A stretch of DNA of 64,000 bases from [Flexibacter] sp. ATCC 35208 (GTDB taxonomy: Bacteria > Bacteroidota > Bacteroidia > Chitinophagales > Chitinophagaceae), in NCBI RefSeq assembly GCF_001975825.1, contig NZ_MTKN01000026.1, positions 20,753-84,752 on the forward strand, written 5' to 3'. A program made the position numbers and the translations under genes. Of this stretch, positions 10,339-19,138 are shown piece by piece (the first letter of the stretch is position 1; every line of letters begins with the position of its first letter). The notes beneath the pieces were generated by a model. The model saw nothing but the letters and a program-made list of their open reading frames with translations, had not been told where the DNA came from and did no database searches.

Positions 10339-10346
10339 TAAATTTG
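10339..10346 (+). promoter_or_regulatory. Candidate -7 element for the SDR gene
   Basis: TAAATTTG matches the Bacteroidota TAnnTTTG element and would give a leader of about 50 nt. No clear TTTG lies at -33, so the call is weak. A second match (TAATTTTG, 10382-10389) is too close to the ATG. Confidence 0.35.
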
Positions 10347-10370
10347 ACACGCTCAACAAAGCCCTCTTTC

Positions 10371-10409
10371 TGTTCCATCCCTAATTTTGTTAAAAAAAAA
10401 GATGGAACA
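10371..10409. promoter_or_regulatory. Perfect 9-bp inverted repeat spanning the SDR start codon
   Basis: TGTTCCATC (10371-10379) and GATGGAACA (10401-10409) are exact inverse complements separated by 21 bp. The right arm contains the ATG at 10402. It could be an mRNA hairpin hiding the start or a regulator site; the sequence does not decide. Confidence 0.4.
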
Positions 10410-11400
10410 ACAACACCCGCTCAACAGTAAATATTACGCCACCACCAGTACCACTGAAGTAATCAAAGGCATCAACTTAACAGGCAAAACCGCCATCGTA
10501 ACCGGGGGCTATGCAGGCATTGGCCTCGAAACCGTCAAAACACTAGTTAATGCCGGCGCAAAGGTATACGTCCCCGCCAGAGATATAGAAAAAGCCACCC
10601 GCAATTTAAAGGGCATAGCAGGCGTCATAATCGAGAAAATGGACTTAATGGACATCACTTCCATCGATGCGTTTGCTGCCCGGTTTCTGTCCCTGGAAAC
10701 CGCTTTACACCTCCTTATTAATAACGCTGGCATCATGTGGGTACCTTTACGCCGTGACAACCGGGGGAATGAATCCCAGCTAAGTACCAATCACCTGGGG
10801 CATTTCCGCCTGACCGCCCGTCTCTGGCCGGCACTCAAAAATGCCGGCGGGGCCAGGGTCATCAGCGTATCCTCTTTCGGTCACCAGATGGCGCCTTTCA
10901 ATTTTGAAGATCCTAATTTCTTACACAGGGATTATGAAACCTTGCAGGGATATGGCCAGTCTAAAACTGCCAATAACCTCTTTGCTGTAGCTTTAGATGC
11001 CCGCGCCAAAGCCTTTGGCGTACGTGCCTACGCTTTGCACCCAGGATCTGTCAATGACACTGATCTAGGTAGGGAAGCACCTATCTCCATGTTCCAGGAA
11101 ATGGGTACTTTTGGTGAGGATGGTAAGATCAAACCCGAAGTAGCCGCCAGTCTTAAAACCATTCCTCAAGGCGCCGCCACCACCATATGGTGCGCTACCA
11201 GCCCTTTATTAAATAATATAGGTGGCGTATATTGCGAAGACTGCGATGTGGCAGAAACAGACAATGGCCAGATTATCCATGACTATGCGGACCCTGCTTC
11301 GCTGACTGGTGTTCAACCATATTCTATCGATGCAGACAATGCCGAAAAATTATGGCTACTCACCGAATCCCTCGCAGATATCCGTTTTAATTTAGCATAA
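10402..11400 (+). CDS. Short-chain dehydrogenase/reductase
   Basis: The ATG at 10402 gives 332 residues; an upstream in-frame TTG at 10387 adds only MLKKK. The product is a classical SDR with cofactor motif TGGYAGIG, structural NNAG motif (LLINNAGIMW), catalytic Ser in VISVSSFGHQ, and the YGQSK (YxxxK) active-site pair. The ALHPGSV motif follows. Members of this group are often annotated as oxidoreductases related to retinol dehydrogenases; the substrate is unknown. An AraC-type regulator begins 10 bp downstream, so the two are probably an operon in which the regulator responds to the SDR substrate or product. Confidence 0.85.
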   Translation: MEQQHPLNSKYYATTSTTEVIKGINLTGKTAIVTGGYAGIGLETVKTLVNAGAKVYVPARDIEKATRNLKGIAGVIIEKMDLMDITSIDAFAARFLSLETALHLLINNAGIMWVPLRRDNRGNESQLSTNHLGHFRLTARLWPALKNAGGARVISVSSFGHQMAPFNFEDPNFLHRDYETLQGYGQSKTANNLFAVALDARAKAFGVRAYALHPGSVNDTDLGREAPISMFQEMGTFGEDGKIKPEVAASLKTIPQGAATTIWCATSPLLNNIGGVYCEDCDVAETDNGQIIHDYADPASLTGVQPYSIDADNAEKLWLLTESLADIRFNLA

Positions 11401-11410
11401 ATCAAGCGAT

Positions 11411-12193
11411 ATGAAATATATCACCCCCGACATTAAGCTCTCCTCCCAAACAGAAAAGCATTTCTCGACCGAAGTCTCCTTCGATCATCACATGCTTGTC
11501 TGGCTGATCTCCGGCGATACGAAAGTGACGCAGGCGGATGCGACTTACCTGTTCAAAGCGGGTGATATATTTCTTATTCCAAGAAATTTACTCATCACCG
11601 TCTCCAACCACTCGTATCAATCAGTGGTCATGCACCTGACGGTAGACCGACTCAAAAAATATTACGAAAACCAACCTATAACCATATCCCCCGACTACCC
11701 CTCCATCCGTCAATTCACCTCCCACCCCCTGTTGCAAAGTTGCCTTTCTTCGTTACTACCCTACTTTGATATGACGGATCCTTTTCCATTAAACATCGCC
11801 GATTTAAAACTCACTGAAGCCATCTCCATACTCAGAACCGTCGACCCCTCCATCGATCATACCCTCGCTAATTTCGAAGACCCTTATAAACTGGACCTCA
11901 TCGATTTCATGGAAAAACATTACATGTTTAACATGCCACTTGAGAAATTCGGACACCTCACAGGCAGAAGCCTCTCTACCTTTCACCGGGATTTTAAAAA
12001 GAAATTTAATACCTCCCCTCAGAAATGGCTTACCAGAAAACGACTGGAATTAGCGCACTACCAGCTCAGTGAAAAGAATATGAAACCCGCTGAAGTGTAC
12101 CTTGAATCAGGGTTTGAAGACCTCTCCCACTTCTCATTTGCCTTCAAAAAGCGGTATGGGTACTCACCAAATAAAGTTGGCCATCTATCCTGA
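11411..12193 (+). CDS. AraC family transcriptional regulator
   Basis: The 260-residue product has an N-terminal cupin-like sensor half (LFKAGDIFLIPRNLLITV) and a C-terminal double helix-turn-helix. The latter contains FGHLTGRSLSTFHRDFKKKFNTSPQKW and the signature FEDLSHFSFAFKKRYGYSPNK. It follows the SDR gene by 10 bp and is probably co-expressed with it. It may also act on the SusC/SusD promoter region 285 bp downstream, which is only a positional suggestion. Confidence 0.9.
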   Translation: MKYITPDIKLSSQTEKHFSTEVSFDHHMLVWLISGDTKVTQADATYLFKAGDIFLIPRNLLITVSNHSYQSVVMHLTVDRLKKYYENQPITISPDYPSIRQFTSHPLLQSCLSSLLPYFDMTDPFPLNIADLKLTEAISILRTVDPSIDHTLANFEDPYKLDLIDFMEKHYMFNMPLEKFGHLTGRSLSTFHRDFKKKFNTSPQKWLTRKRLELAHYQLSEKNMKPAEVYLESGFEDLSHFSFAFKKRYGYSPNKVGHLS

Positions 12194-12206
12194 ATAATTT
12201 AAATTA

Positions 12207-12229
12207 AAGTAAGCTTAACTTTGAATTAA
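12207..12229 (+). promoter_or_regulatory. Near-palindrome with -7-like element upstream of susC
   Basis: TAACTTTG (12216-12223) fits TAnnTTTG. It sits in a near-palindrome centred on AAGCTT with arms AAAGT and ACTTT. No convincing -33 TTTG is present, and it lies about 255 bp before the susC-like start. The rest of 12194-12478 shows nothing else I can name. Confidence 0.3.
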
Positions 12230-12478
12230 CAACAAATTCCCGAAAGCGCACTATCATTACACCCTGTTTTATAAAGGTAGTCGCCTATATGATCAATTGA
12301 ATTTTGCGCCCGCGCACCATGCGTTCTGATTGTGGTATTTCAAATCGGTTTTATTTAGCGTGTATCGTCAAGTAGCATACCCACTTTACGCATCATTTCA
12401 ACCTGATAAAAATTAATCACTGCCCACCGGGCCAGGACTTACTATGTCTTTTAACATCAAGCATAATAGCAGATTGCA

Positions 12479-15400
12479 ATGAACAATCAATTACTTTTAA
12501 TGCTAGCCGTATGGCTCTCGGCCGCAAGCCCTGCCATGGCAGCTACGGGTACCCACAGTATCTATGAACAGGCCATTCGCCAAACGCCTGTAAAGGGGAT
12601 CGTAGTCGGAGCTGACGGCACACCACTTCCCGGTGTATCTATCAAATCCGTTACTTCCAACAAAGGAACTACAACCAATGATCGCGGAGAATTCTCTATC
12701 GACGCCGCTCCTGGTGACCAACTCGTGTTCACCTTTATCGGCTACACACAACAAATTATTGCCGCTACCAGCACACCCATGAAAATAACCCTCTCCTCCA
12801 GCAACAGTCAGCTGGGTGAGGTAGTTGTGGTAGGTTATGGTAGCCAGACCAAAGCTGACGTAACTGGTGCCCTGACCCAGTTGAAAGCTGATAATATTAA
12901 ACAGGGTGCGCCTATCTCTGTAGACAACATGCTGCAGGGTAAAGTATCCGGTGTGCGTATCGCACAATCCAGCGGTGAACCCGGTGCAGGTGTGGATGTT
13001 TTCATCCGCGGTGTGGGTTCTATCCGCAGCGGTAGTACACCGCTCTTCGTTGTTGACGGCGTTCCGCTGAGTAATGATAACGTGAGTGCAGGCGGGCCTG
13101 ACTTCGGTCTTGGTTCTTCTGAACCCAAGAACCCGCTGAACTTCCTCAACACCAGCGATATCGAAACCATGACGATCCTGAAAGACGCTTCTGCCGCAGC
13201 TATCTACGGTGCAAGAGGGTCTAACGGTGTTGTACTGATCACGACCAAACACGGTAGTAAAGGCGCACCTACCCTCACCTACGACATGTATGTAGGTAAC
13301 TCTAAAGTGATCAAAAAACTGGACGTTCTCAATGCCGCGGAGTACCGCAAAGCACTGGTAGATCCTGCTTACGATCACGGTGGTAACACTGACTGGCAGG
13401 ATGTAATTTACCGTAATGGTTCCCTTCAGAACCACAACGTATCTTTTGGTAAGACTACCAACACCGGTAGCTACCTCGCTTCCCTGTCACGCATGTCACA
13501 GGATGGTATCGTTGAAAAAAGCAGCTTCAAAAGAACCACTGCAAGACTGAATGCAGAAGAATCTTTCCTCGATGACAAACGTCTGACTGTAAAGATGAAC
13601 CTGACAGCAAGTGATATCAATGAAACCGGTATTCCAAACGGTAACACCGCAGGTTCCGATGGTCAGCTCATCATTCACGCACTGATGGCAAACCCAACCT
13701 GCTCCCTGCGCGACTCCACCGGGGCTTACACCAACTTCAACATGAACGCGCATTACAACCCCGCGTACCTGCTGAGCATCTGGGATGATCATACCAATAC
13801 CTTCCGTGTACTGGGTAACATCGAAGCTGCTTTCAGGATACTGCCCGGTTTGAACTACCGCTTCAACTATGGTGTAGACAAGTCTACTTCTGAGCGTAAT
13901 ACGACTATTTACCCTAACTATACCGATAGACAACCAAGTGGTGCTTACCAGCAGAATAACCTGAAGTCCCTGACTACACTGGTTGAGCACTACCTGACTT
14001 ACAACAAGTCATTCAACAAACACAACCTGGAATTACTGGGTGGTTTCTCTTACCAGAAATTCTCTTTCTCCGGTACAACTTATGGTCTGCAGGGCATCGC
14101 AGCACAGGGTGTAGGTGTGGCACCTGAATACAATCCTGGTTATTCCGGTACCACTACCAGCCCTAGCGGTTATGCGCAGGAGAATGAACTGCAATCAGGG
14201 TTTGGTCGTATCAATTACAACTACGACAGCCGTTATATGTTCACCGCCTCTTTACGTGCGGATGGTTCTACCCGTTTTGGTAACAACAACAAATACGGTT
14301 ACTTCCCGTCCTTCGCATTGGGCTGGACCATTTCGCAGGAAGATTTCATGAAAGACCTGAAAATGGTACAGGATCTGAAACTCCGCGCCAGCTGGGGTCA
14401 GACAGGTAACCAGGAAGTAACGAACAAGATCACCCAGGCGAGTTACTCCCTGTCAAGTGCATCTGGTTACTACCTGTACAACGACCAGACTTTGATAAAT
14501 GGTGTTACTGTAAACCGCACTGCAAACCCTGACCTGAAATGGGAAATGGTAGAACAGCTGAACATCGGTCTGGACTTCACCCTCCTCAAAGGTAAACTGT
14601 ATGGTTCATTAGAATATTACAACAAGACGACGAAAGATCCTATCCTGAACATCCCTTCAGGGCCACTCAGTCCAACCACAACTGTATGGAAAAACGTAGA
14701 TGCAAGTATCGTGAACAAAGGTTTTGAATTCACACTGGGTACCCAGCTGGTTCGTACTAAAGACTTCAGCTGGACACTGGATGTAAACGGTTCTACCCTG
14801 AGCAACACGATCAAAGACCTGCCTGTATCTGAGCTCTACTCCGGTAGCATCTCCGGTCCTGGTCTGTCTGGTGTAAATGCCAACATCTACAAGAACGGTT
14901 ATGAGGCAGGTTCATTCTATATGCTGAAACACCTGGGCTATGACAAGGATGGTAAAGACATCTTTGAAGATAAAAATAAAGATGGTGTGATCAACTCTGA
15001 CGATAGAGAGATCTTCCAGGGTGCGCTGCCTAACTTCAACTTCGGTATCAACAGTAACCTGCGTTACAAAGCATTTGACCTGGGATTCAACTTCATTGGT
15101 CAGACCGGTGGTTTGCTGGTAAACAATACCGCACTGGATCTGAACATCAACAGCCTTGCATCTGACCGCAACGTACTGAGAAAATTCTACGAAGCAGGTG
15201 CCAGCACGACCAACGCGGTGCAGCTGTCTTCTCTGTACCTGGAAAAATCAGACTTTATCCGTCTGGCGAACCTCCGCCTGGGTTACACGCTGACCATCCC
15301 TCACCAGGACTGGCTGAAATCAATCAACCTGTATGTGAGTGCACAAAACCTGTGGACCATCAGTGGTTACTCCGGTTACGATCCGTTAGTAAATACAACC

Positions 15401-15493
15401 AAAACAGTAGGTGGTAACCAGTCACTGGGTATCGATTACACGACTTACCCTGCTGCTAAGACATTCCTGTTAGGTGCAACTGTTAAATTCTAA
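12479..15493 (+). CDS. SusC/RagA-type TonB-dependent outer-membrane transporter
   Basis: The 1004-residue product has a signal peptide (MNNQLLLMLAVWLSAASPAMA). A carboxypeptidase-regulatory-like domain follows at about 37-110 (VKGIVVGADGTPLPGVSIK...GDQLVFTFIGY). Next is the SusC plug with LGEVVVVGYGSQTKADVTGAL, VFIRGVGSIRSGSTPLFVVDGVP and KDASAAAIYGARGSNGVVLITTK, and then the 22-strand barrel ending FLLGATVKF. It imports an oligosaccharide or similar ligand with the SusD partner encoded 5 bp downstream. No sensor or hydrolase gene of a full PUL adjoins immediately, but the two ricin-bearing enzymes lie upstream on the same strand. Start chosen for the signal peptide. Confidence 0.95.
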   Translation: MNNQLLLMLAVWLSAASPAMAATGTHSIYEQAIRQTPVKGIVVGADGTPLPGVSIKSVTSNKGTTTNDRGEFSIDAAPGDQLVFTFIGYTQQIIAATSTPMKITLSSSNSQLGEVVVVGYGSQTKADVTGALTQLKADNIKQGAPISVDNMLQGKVSGVRIAQSSGEPGAGVDVFIRGVGSIRSGSTPLFVVDGVPLSNDNVSAGGPDFGLGSSEPKNPLNFLNTSDIETMTILKDASAAAIYGARGSNGVVLITTKHGSKGAPTLTYDMYVGNSKVIKKLDVLNAAEYRKALVDPAYDHGGNTDWQDVIYRNGSLQNHNVSFGKTTNTGSYLASLSRMSQDGIVEKSSFKRTTARLNAEESFLDDKRLTVKMNLTASDINETGIPNGNTAGSDGQLIIHALMANPTCSLRDSTGAYTNFNMNAHYNPAYLLSIWDDHTNTFRVLGNIEAAFRILPGLNYRFNYGVDKSTSERNTTIYPNYTDRQPSGAYQQNNLKSLTTLVEHYLTYNKSFNKHNLELLGGFSYQKFSFSGTTYGLQGIAAQGVGVAPEYNPGYSGTTTSPSGYAQENELQSGFGRINYNYDSRYMFTASLRADGSTRFGNNNKYGYFPSFALGWTISQEDFMKDLKMVQDLKLRASWGQTGNQEVTNKITQASYSLSSASGYYLYNDQTLINGVTVNRTANPDLKWEMVEQLNIGLDFTLLKGKLYGSLEYYNKTTKDPILNIPSGPLSPTTTVWKNVDASIVNKGFEFTLGTQLVRTKDFSWTLDVNGSTLSNTIKDLPVSELYSGSISGPGLSGVNANIYKNGYEAGSFYMLKHLGYDKDGKDIFEDKNKDGVINSDDREIFQGALPNFNFGINSNLRYKAFDLGFNFIGQTGGLLVNNTALDLNINSLASDRNVLRKFYEAGASTTNAVQLSSLYLEKSDFIRLANLRLGYTLTIPHQDWLKSINLYVSAQNLWTISGYSGYDPLVNTTKTVGGNQSLGIDYTTYPAAKTFLLGATVKF

Positions 15494-15498
15494 GAAAC

Positions 15499-17262
15499 AT
15501 GAGAAAGAAATCGTTATATACATATATCGGTATTGCGCTTACTGTAGCAATGGTAAGCTGTACTGACCTGAAAGAGAAAGTGATTGATGAGGTGCTGGGG
15601 TCTAACAACTCTAATCCTGAGAATGCCATTGCTGCAGCTTATGGCCAGCTGGGTAGCGCTACCTTTGTAGACCATGCAAACGTATTTGGTTTGCAGGAGT
15701 ATTCCACTGACGAAGCCATGCTGCCTACCCGTGGTAGTGACTGGGGTGATGGTGGTGTATACCGCGCTATCCATGAGTTCACATGGGGTGCTGATAACTC
15801 ACTCGTAGCAAATGGCTGGAATAACCTGAACAGTGGTATTACCAAATCACTGACTGCTGTGACCAGTGCTTATCAGGCAAACGGTAATGCCAATCAGGCA
15901 TTGTTCCTTGCGGAAGCAAGAGGATTACTCGCTTTCTACACCTTCCATACCCTGGACCTGTATGGTCAGGCGCCTTACAGAAATCCATATGTGACGAATG
16001 CACCATTGGAGATCAGGAGAGCAGATACTGCGATCGATGGCCTGATCAGGGAAGTAGAAGCGATCATTCCTACCCTCGCTAACCTGAAAGAACAAAGTAC
16101 ACACAATGGTCGTTTTACCAAACAGGCTGCTTATGGCTTGCTGGCGGATATGTACATGAACCGTGCTGTATTCAAAAACCGCTATGGTGCCAGCTTTGAC
16201 TTTACCGAAGCAGCCGTAGATGGTAACGGTACAGATATGGACAAAGTGATCCTGTATACGACGAAGTTGATAGACGACCCTCAGTTCTATCTCGAAACAA
16301 ACTATTTCAGAAACTTTGATATCGACAACGCCGGCAGACCGGAGCTGATCTTCGTGGTTTCGCAGGACATCAATTCCCTGCGCAGCAGTGATAACGACTT
16401 CGCTTATATGCCGATGGAAAGAAACCAGAAGCCTTCTTCGGCAAACAGAGGTACCAATGCGGTATGTACTACGCCTCAGTTCTATGCTACCTGGGATGGT
16501 AATCATGATGACCCGCGTTTCTCCCGCAAGTACCAGTATGCTGATGGTACCTGGTTTAAGAACGATGGTACTGATGTGAGCGTACCTGCTACCAGCCTCG
16601 TGCCAAACAGTGCTTCTCTGCCATGGTTCCACTTTAACCGTGGTTTCCTGGAGGGTCAGCAATATGGTCCGATCCTGTTGTCCACCGGTAGTCTGAAGAT
16701 GACCAGCGACGGCAGAATCGCAGTTGAAAAACTGTATTGCGAAAAGAACACGGCTCTGGCAATGGACTTTACACCTGCACTGAATTTCGATAATGCAGCA
16801 CAGTCTGTATTTACACAGGCACAGATCAACCGTGGTGTACGTATCTTCAAGTTTGAGTTCGATCCTGAGAAAGATAACAGCTCAAGCAATGTAGATATCC
16901 CATTATATCGTCTGGGTGGTATGTATTGTATGCGTGCAGAAGCTTATTTCCGTAGCAATCAAACTGCCCTTGCAATGGCTGATATCAATAAGCTGCGTAC
17001 CACCAGAACTCGTGAAGCATATTATAACAATGCACCGGGTGTAGCAATCACTTCTCTGGATGCAAATATCCTGTACAACGAGATTGCATATGAAATGTAC
17101 TGGGAGCAGTGGAGAAGAAAAGAAATGATCCGCTTTGGTAAGTTTGAAGCTGCAGATGCAGGTTCTGCAAAACCAGCGTCTGAGACTTACAGAAGAATTT
17201 ATCCTATTCCACAGTCTGCAATGGATGCAAGCGATGCATTTACACAGAATCAGGGATACTAA
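15499..17262 (+). CDS. SusD/RagB-type nutrient-binding outer-membrane lipoprotein
   Basis: The 587-residue product starts with a lipoprotein signal (MRKKSLYTYIGIALTVAMVSC). It has the SusD fold: TPR-like helices with EARGLLAFYTFHTLDLYGQAPYRNP, KQAAYGLLADMYMNRA, and the C-terminal MYCMRAEAYFRSNQTALAMADINKLR and IAYEMYWEQWRRKEMIRFGKFE segments. It caps the SusC transporter and binds glycan at the cell surface. The gap to susC is 5 bp and a strong terminator follows, so the pair is the end of the transcription unit. Confidence 0.95.
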   Translation: MRKKSLYTYIGIALTVAMVSCTDLKEKVIDEVLGSNNSNPENAIAAAYGQLGSATFVDHANVFGLQEYSTDEAMLPTRGSDWGDGGVYRAIHEFTWGADNSLVANGWNNLNSGITKSLTAVTSAYQANGNANQALFLAEARGLLAFYTFHTLDLYGQAPYRNPYVTNAPLEIRRADTAIDGLIREVEAIIPTLANLKEQSTHNGRFTKQAAYGLLADMYMNRAVFKNRYGASFDFTEAAVDGNGTDMDKVILYTTKLIDDPQFYLETNYFRNFDIDNAGRPELIFVVSQDINSLRSSDNDFAYMPMERNQKPSSANRGTNAVCTTPQFYATWDGNHDDPRFSRKYQYADGTWFKNDGTDVSVPATSLVPNSASLPWFHFNRGFLEGQQYGPILLSTGSLKMTSDGRIAVEKLYCEKNTALAMDFTPALNFDNAAQSVFTQAQINRGVRIFKFEFDPEKDNSSSNVDIPLYRLGGMYCMRAEAYFRSNQTALAMADINKLRTTRTREAYYNNAPGVAITSLDANILYNEIAYEMYWEQWRRKEMIRFGKFEAADAGSAKPASETYRRIYPIPQSAMDASDAFTQNQGY

Positions 17263-17281
17263 TATTTACTTTTTTTAAGAA

Positions 17282-17309
17282 AGCCCTCCATTGCTGGAGG
17301 GCTTTTTTT
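17282..17309 (+). terminator. Intrinsic terminator after susD
   Basis: Nine-base-pair stem AGCCCTCCA / TGGAGGGCT with a four-base loop, followed by a run of T. Confidence 0.95.
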
Positions 17310-17320
17310 GTAAAATATAT

Positions 17321-17352
17321 TTTGCGAAACCGAATGGTTTCATATATATTTG
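17321..17352 (+). promoter_or_regulatory. Bacteroidota-type promoter of the ArsR operon
   Basis: TTTG at 17321-17324 and TATATTTG at 17345-17352 are spaced by 20 bp, matching the -33/-7 consensus. The predicted start of transcription near 17359 lies about 26 bp before the ArsR ATG. Confidence 0.75.
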
Positions 17353-17370
17353 CAACCATATGGTTTCATA
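17328..17370. promoter_or_regulatory. Duplicated operator motif overlapping the ArsR promoter
   Basis: AACCGAATGGTT (17328-17339) and AACCATATGGTT (17354-17365, a perfect palindrome) are each followed by TCATA. They recur with a 26-bp period. One copy sits between the -33 and -7 elements and the other at the transcription start, the expected layout for autorepression by the ArsR protein encoded just downstream. Confidence 0.6.
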
Positions 17371-17384
17371 AACAACCTACACCC

Positions 17385-17705
17385 ATGAGAAGAGACATAT
17401 TCCAGGCCATTGCGGACCCGACCAGAAGAGCTATTATAGGATTATTGGCCATGCAGGCAATGACACCGAACGGCATCGCGGAGCACTTTCAGACCACGCG
17501 TCAGGCTGTGTCAAAGCACCTGCGGGTATTGACGGAATGCGAGGTTGTGAAACAGGAGTATCAGGGCAGGGAAATTTTTTATCACCTTGAAATCCAGCGT
17601 ATGAAAGAAATTGACAAATGGCTCGAACAATTCCGCCAATTGTGGGAGACGCGTTTCGACCAGTTAGATAACGTATTAGCAACCCTCAAAAAAAATAAGC
17701 GATGA
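17385..17705 (+). CDS. ArsR-family winged-helix repressor
   Basis: The ATG at 17385 gives 106 residues starting MRRDIFQAIADPTRRAIIGLL, the standard N-terminus of this family; the longer in-frame extension to 17322 would run back through the promoter. The winged helix reads MTPNGIAEHFQTTRQAVSKHLRVLTECEVV followed by the wing YQGREIFYHLE. There are no cysteine clusters for metal sensing, and members linked to AHSA1/SRPBCC genes are typically not arsenic sensors. It overlaps the next gene by 4 bp (ATGA). It probably represses its own operon through the operator copies at 17328-17370. Confidence 0.92.
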   Translation: MRRDIFQAIADPTRRAIIGLLAMQAMTPNGIAEHFQTTRQAVSKHLRVLTECEVVKQEYQGREIFYHLEIQRMKEIDKWLEQFRQLWETRFDQLDNVLATLKKNKR

Positions 17706-18658
17706 ACAAAGCAATCCTCTTTAACTTTGATGTAGACAAGGCAAACAAAAAGATTAAGGTAGAGCGGTCTTTCAATGCGCCCCTGGACCTCGTATGGGCA
17801 GCATGGACAGAGGCTGACATTCTTGACCAGTGGTGGGCCCCAAAGCCTTATAGAGTAGAAACAATGTCTATGGATTTCAGGGAAGGCGGCAGATGGTTTT
17901 ATGCCATGGTGAGTCCTGAAAATGAAAAGCATTGGTGTATCTTCGACTATGAGACCATTCAACCAGAGAAAATGTATGCAGGCAAGGATGCTTTTTGTGA
18001 TGAAAACGGGGTGATAAATACTTCCTTCCCCAGTACTAACTGGACTAACAATTTCGCTGAGATAGACGCTGACTCCACTACCGTAACTTGTGAGCTTCAG
18101 TTTAAAGCATTGGAAGATCTGGAAACACTGGTGAAGATGGGCTTCAAGGAAGGATTTACAGCGGGACTGGAAAACCTGGATCAGTACATCAGCACACAGT
18201 TTTACCTGCGTAAACAAAAGAAACCAGACAATCGGAACCGGGTATCTTATTATGTGAACTTCCCGGGAAATACTGAAGAAGCATTTAACTTTTACAGATC
18301 CGTTTTTAAGACTGAATTCGTAAATGGTATACAACGGTTTAGTGAGGCACCTGGCCATGAGCAAATGGATGAAGCACTGAAAAATATGATCATCCATGTA
18401 GAATTGCCACTCATAGGCGGACATATTCTGATGGGTACAGATGCACCAAAAGAAATGGGATTCACCGTGACATCCGGCAATAATATGCATATCAATGTAG
18501 AGCCAGCTACGAGGGAAGAAGCGACGAGATTATTCAATGAATTGTCTGTAGGTGGGAATGTGACCATGCCCTTGCAGGATATGTTCTGGGGTGCATACTT
18601 TGGAAGCTTTACAGATCAATTCGGAATCAACTGGATGATAAATCACCAAAATATATGA
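17702..18658 (+). CDS. Fusion of SRPBCC (AHSA1-like) and VOC/PhnB-like domains
   Basis: In the 318-residue product, residues about 15-160 form an SRPBCC/AHSA1 domain (VERSFNAPLDLVWAAWTEADILDQWWAP, FREGGRWFYAMVSPEN). Residues about 190-315 form a vicinal-oxygen-chelate domain of the PhnB type (VSYYVNFPGNTEEAFNFYRSVFKTEF, GGHILMGTDAP, DMFWGAYFGSFTDQFGINWMIN). Such fusions occur in ArsR/DoxX operons of Bacteroidota; ligand and reaction are not known. It overlaps the ArsR gene and the DoxX gene by 4 bp each, which indicates translational coupling. Confidence 0.9.
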   Translation: MNKAILFNFDVDKANKKIKVERSFNAPLDLVWAAWTEADILDQWWAPKPYRVETMSMDFREGGRWFYAMVSPENEKHWCIFDYETIQPEKMYAGKDAFCDENGVINTSFPSTNWTNNFAEIDADSTTVTCELQFKALEDLETLVKMGFKEGFTAGLENLDQYISTQFYLRKQKKPDNRNRVSYYVNFPGNTEEAFNFYRSVFKTEFVNGIQRFSEAPGHEQMDEALKNMIIHVELPLIGGHILMGTDAPKEMGFTVTSGNNMHINVEPATREEATRLFNELSVGGNVTMPLQDMFWGAYFGSFTDQFGINWMINHQNI

Positions 18659-19032
18659 AGAAAATAATCTTTAACATTCTGTCTGTATTGTTCGGGCTAT
18701 TGCTCCTTAATGGCGGTTTTGCCAAATTCTTTCACTACATGCCTGAACAAAAAGATTTGCCGCCGGCCATGATGGCAGACAATGCTGCCTTCATGGAGAT
18801 CTCCTGGCTGATGCCGCTTGTGGCAGTAGCGGAAATACTCGGAGGTATATTAATTATTATTCCTAAAACAAGGGCGTTTGGTGCTGTGGTTATTTTCCCT
18901 GTAATGGTGGGAGTTGCGTTGACACATATTACGGTGGCACCAGGTGGATTGCCGATGGTTGCTGTGATATGGGCGATATTGTTGTGGATTATTTTTGAGA
19001 ATTGGAAGAAGTATCTGCCAATGATCAGGTAA
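18655..19032 (+). CDS. DoxX-family membrane protein
   Basis: The 125-residue product has four hydrophobic segments: IIFNILSVLFGLLLLNGG, WLMPLVAVAEILGGILIII, FGAVVIFPVMVGVALTHI, and VAVIWAILLWIIF. The Gly-Lys-Phe motif after the first helix (GGFAKF) is typical of DoxX/DoxX-like proteins. It begins inside the last codon of the SRPBCC/VOC gene and closes the operon before a strong terminator. DoxX proteins are linked to redox and membrane stress responses in other bacteria; no specific role can be read here. Confidence 0.85.
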   Translation: MKKIIFNILSVLFGLLLLNGGFAKFFHYMPEQKDLPPAMMADNAAFMEISWLMPLVAVAEILGGILIIIPKTRAFGAVVIFPVMVGVALTHITVAPGGLPMVAVIWAILLWIIFENWKKYLPMIR

Positions 19033-19058
19033 GTTTAAAAAGGATGTATCATATTTTT

Positions 19059-19100
19059 GGAGTGCCTCAAAAGTCTAATTTTTGGGGCACTCCGTTTTTT
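19059..19100 (+). terminator. Intrinsic terminator of the ArsR-DoxX operon
   Basis: GGAGTGCC (19059-19066) pairs with GGCACTCC (19086-19093), extended inward by TCAAAA/TTTTGG pairs. A gtttttt tail follows. Confidence 0.9.
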
Positions 19101-19138
19101 GATTCATGCGCTTTGGCGCCAGATTGGCTCCTATTTTA

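Noticed and set aside
10382..10389. TAATTTTG as the promoter of the SDR gene
   Set aside because: It lies only 12 bp before the ATG, leaving too short a leader; the element at 10339 is better placed.
12503..13990. Long minus-strand frames (up to 310 codons) opposite susC
   Set aside because: Their translations are low-complexity, His/Val/Thr-rich and match no family. The plus-strand SusC reading is unambiguous.
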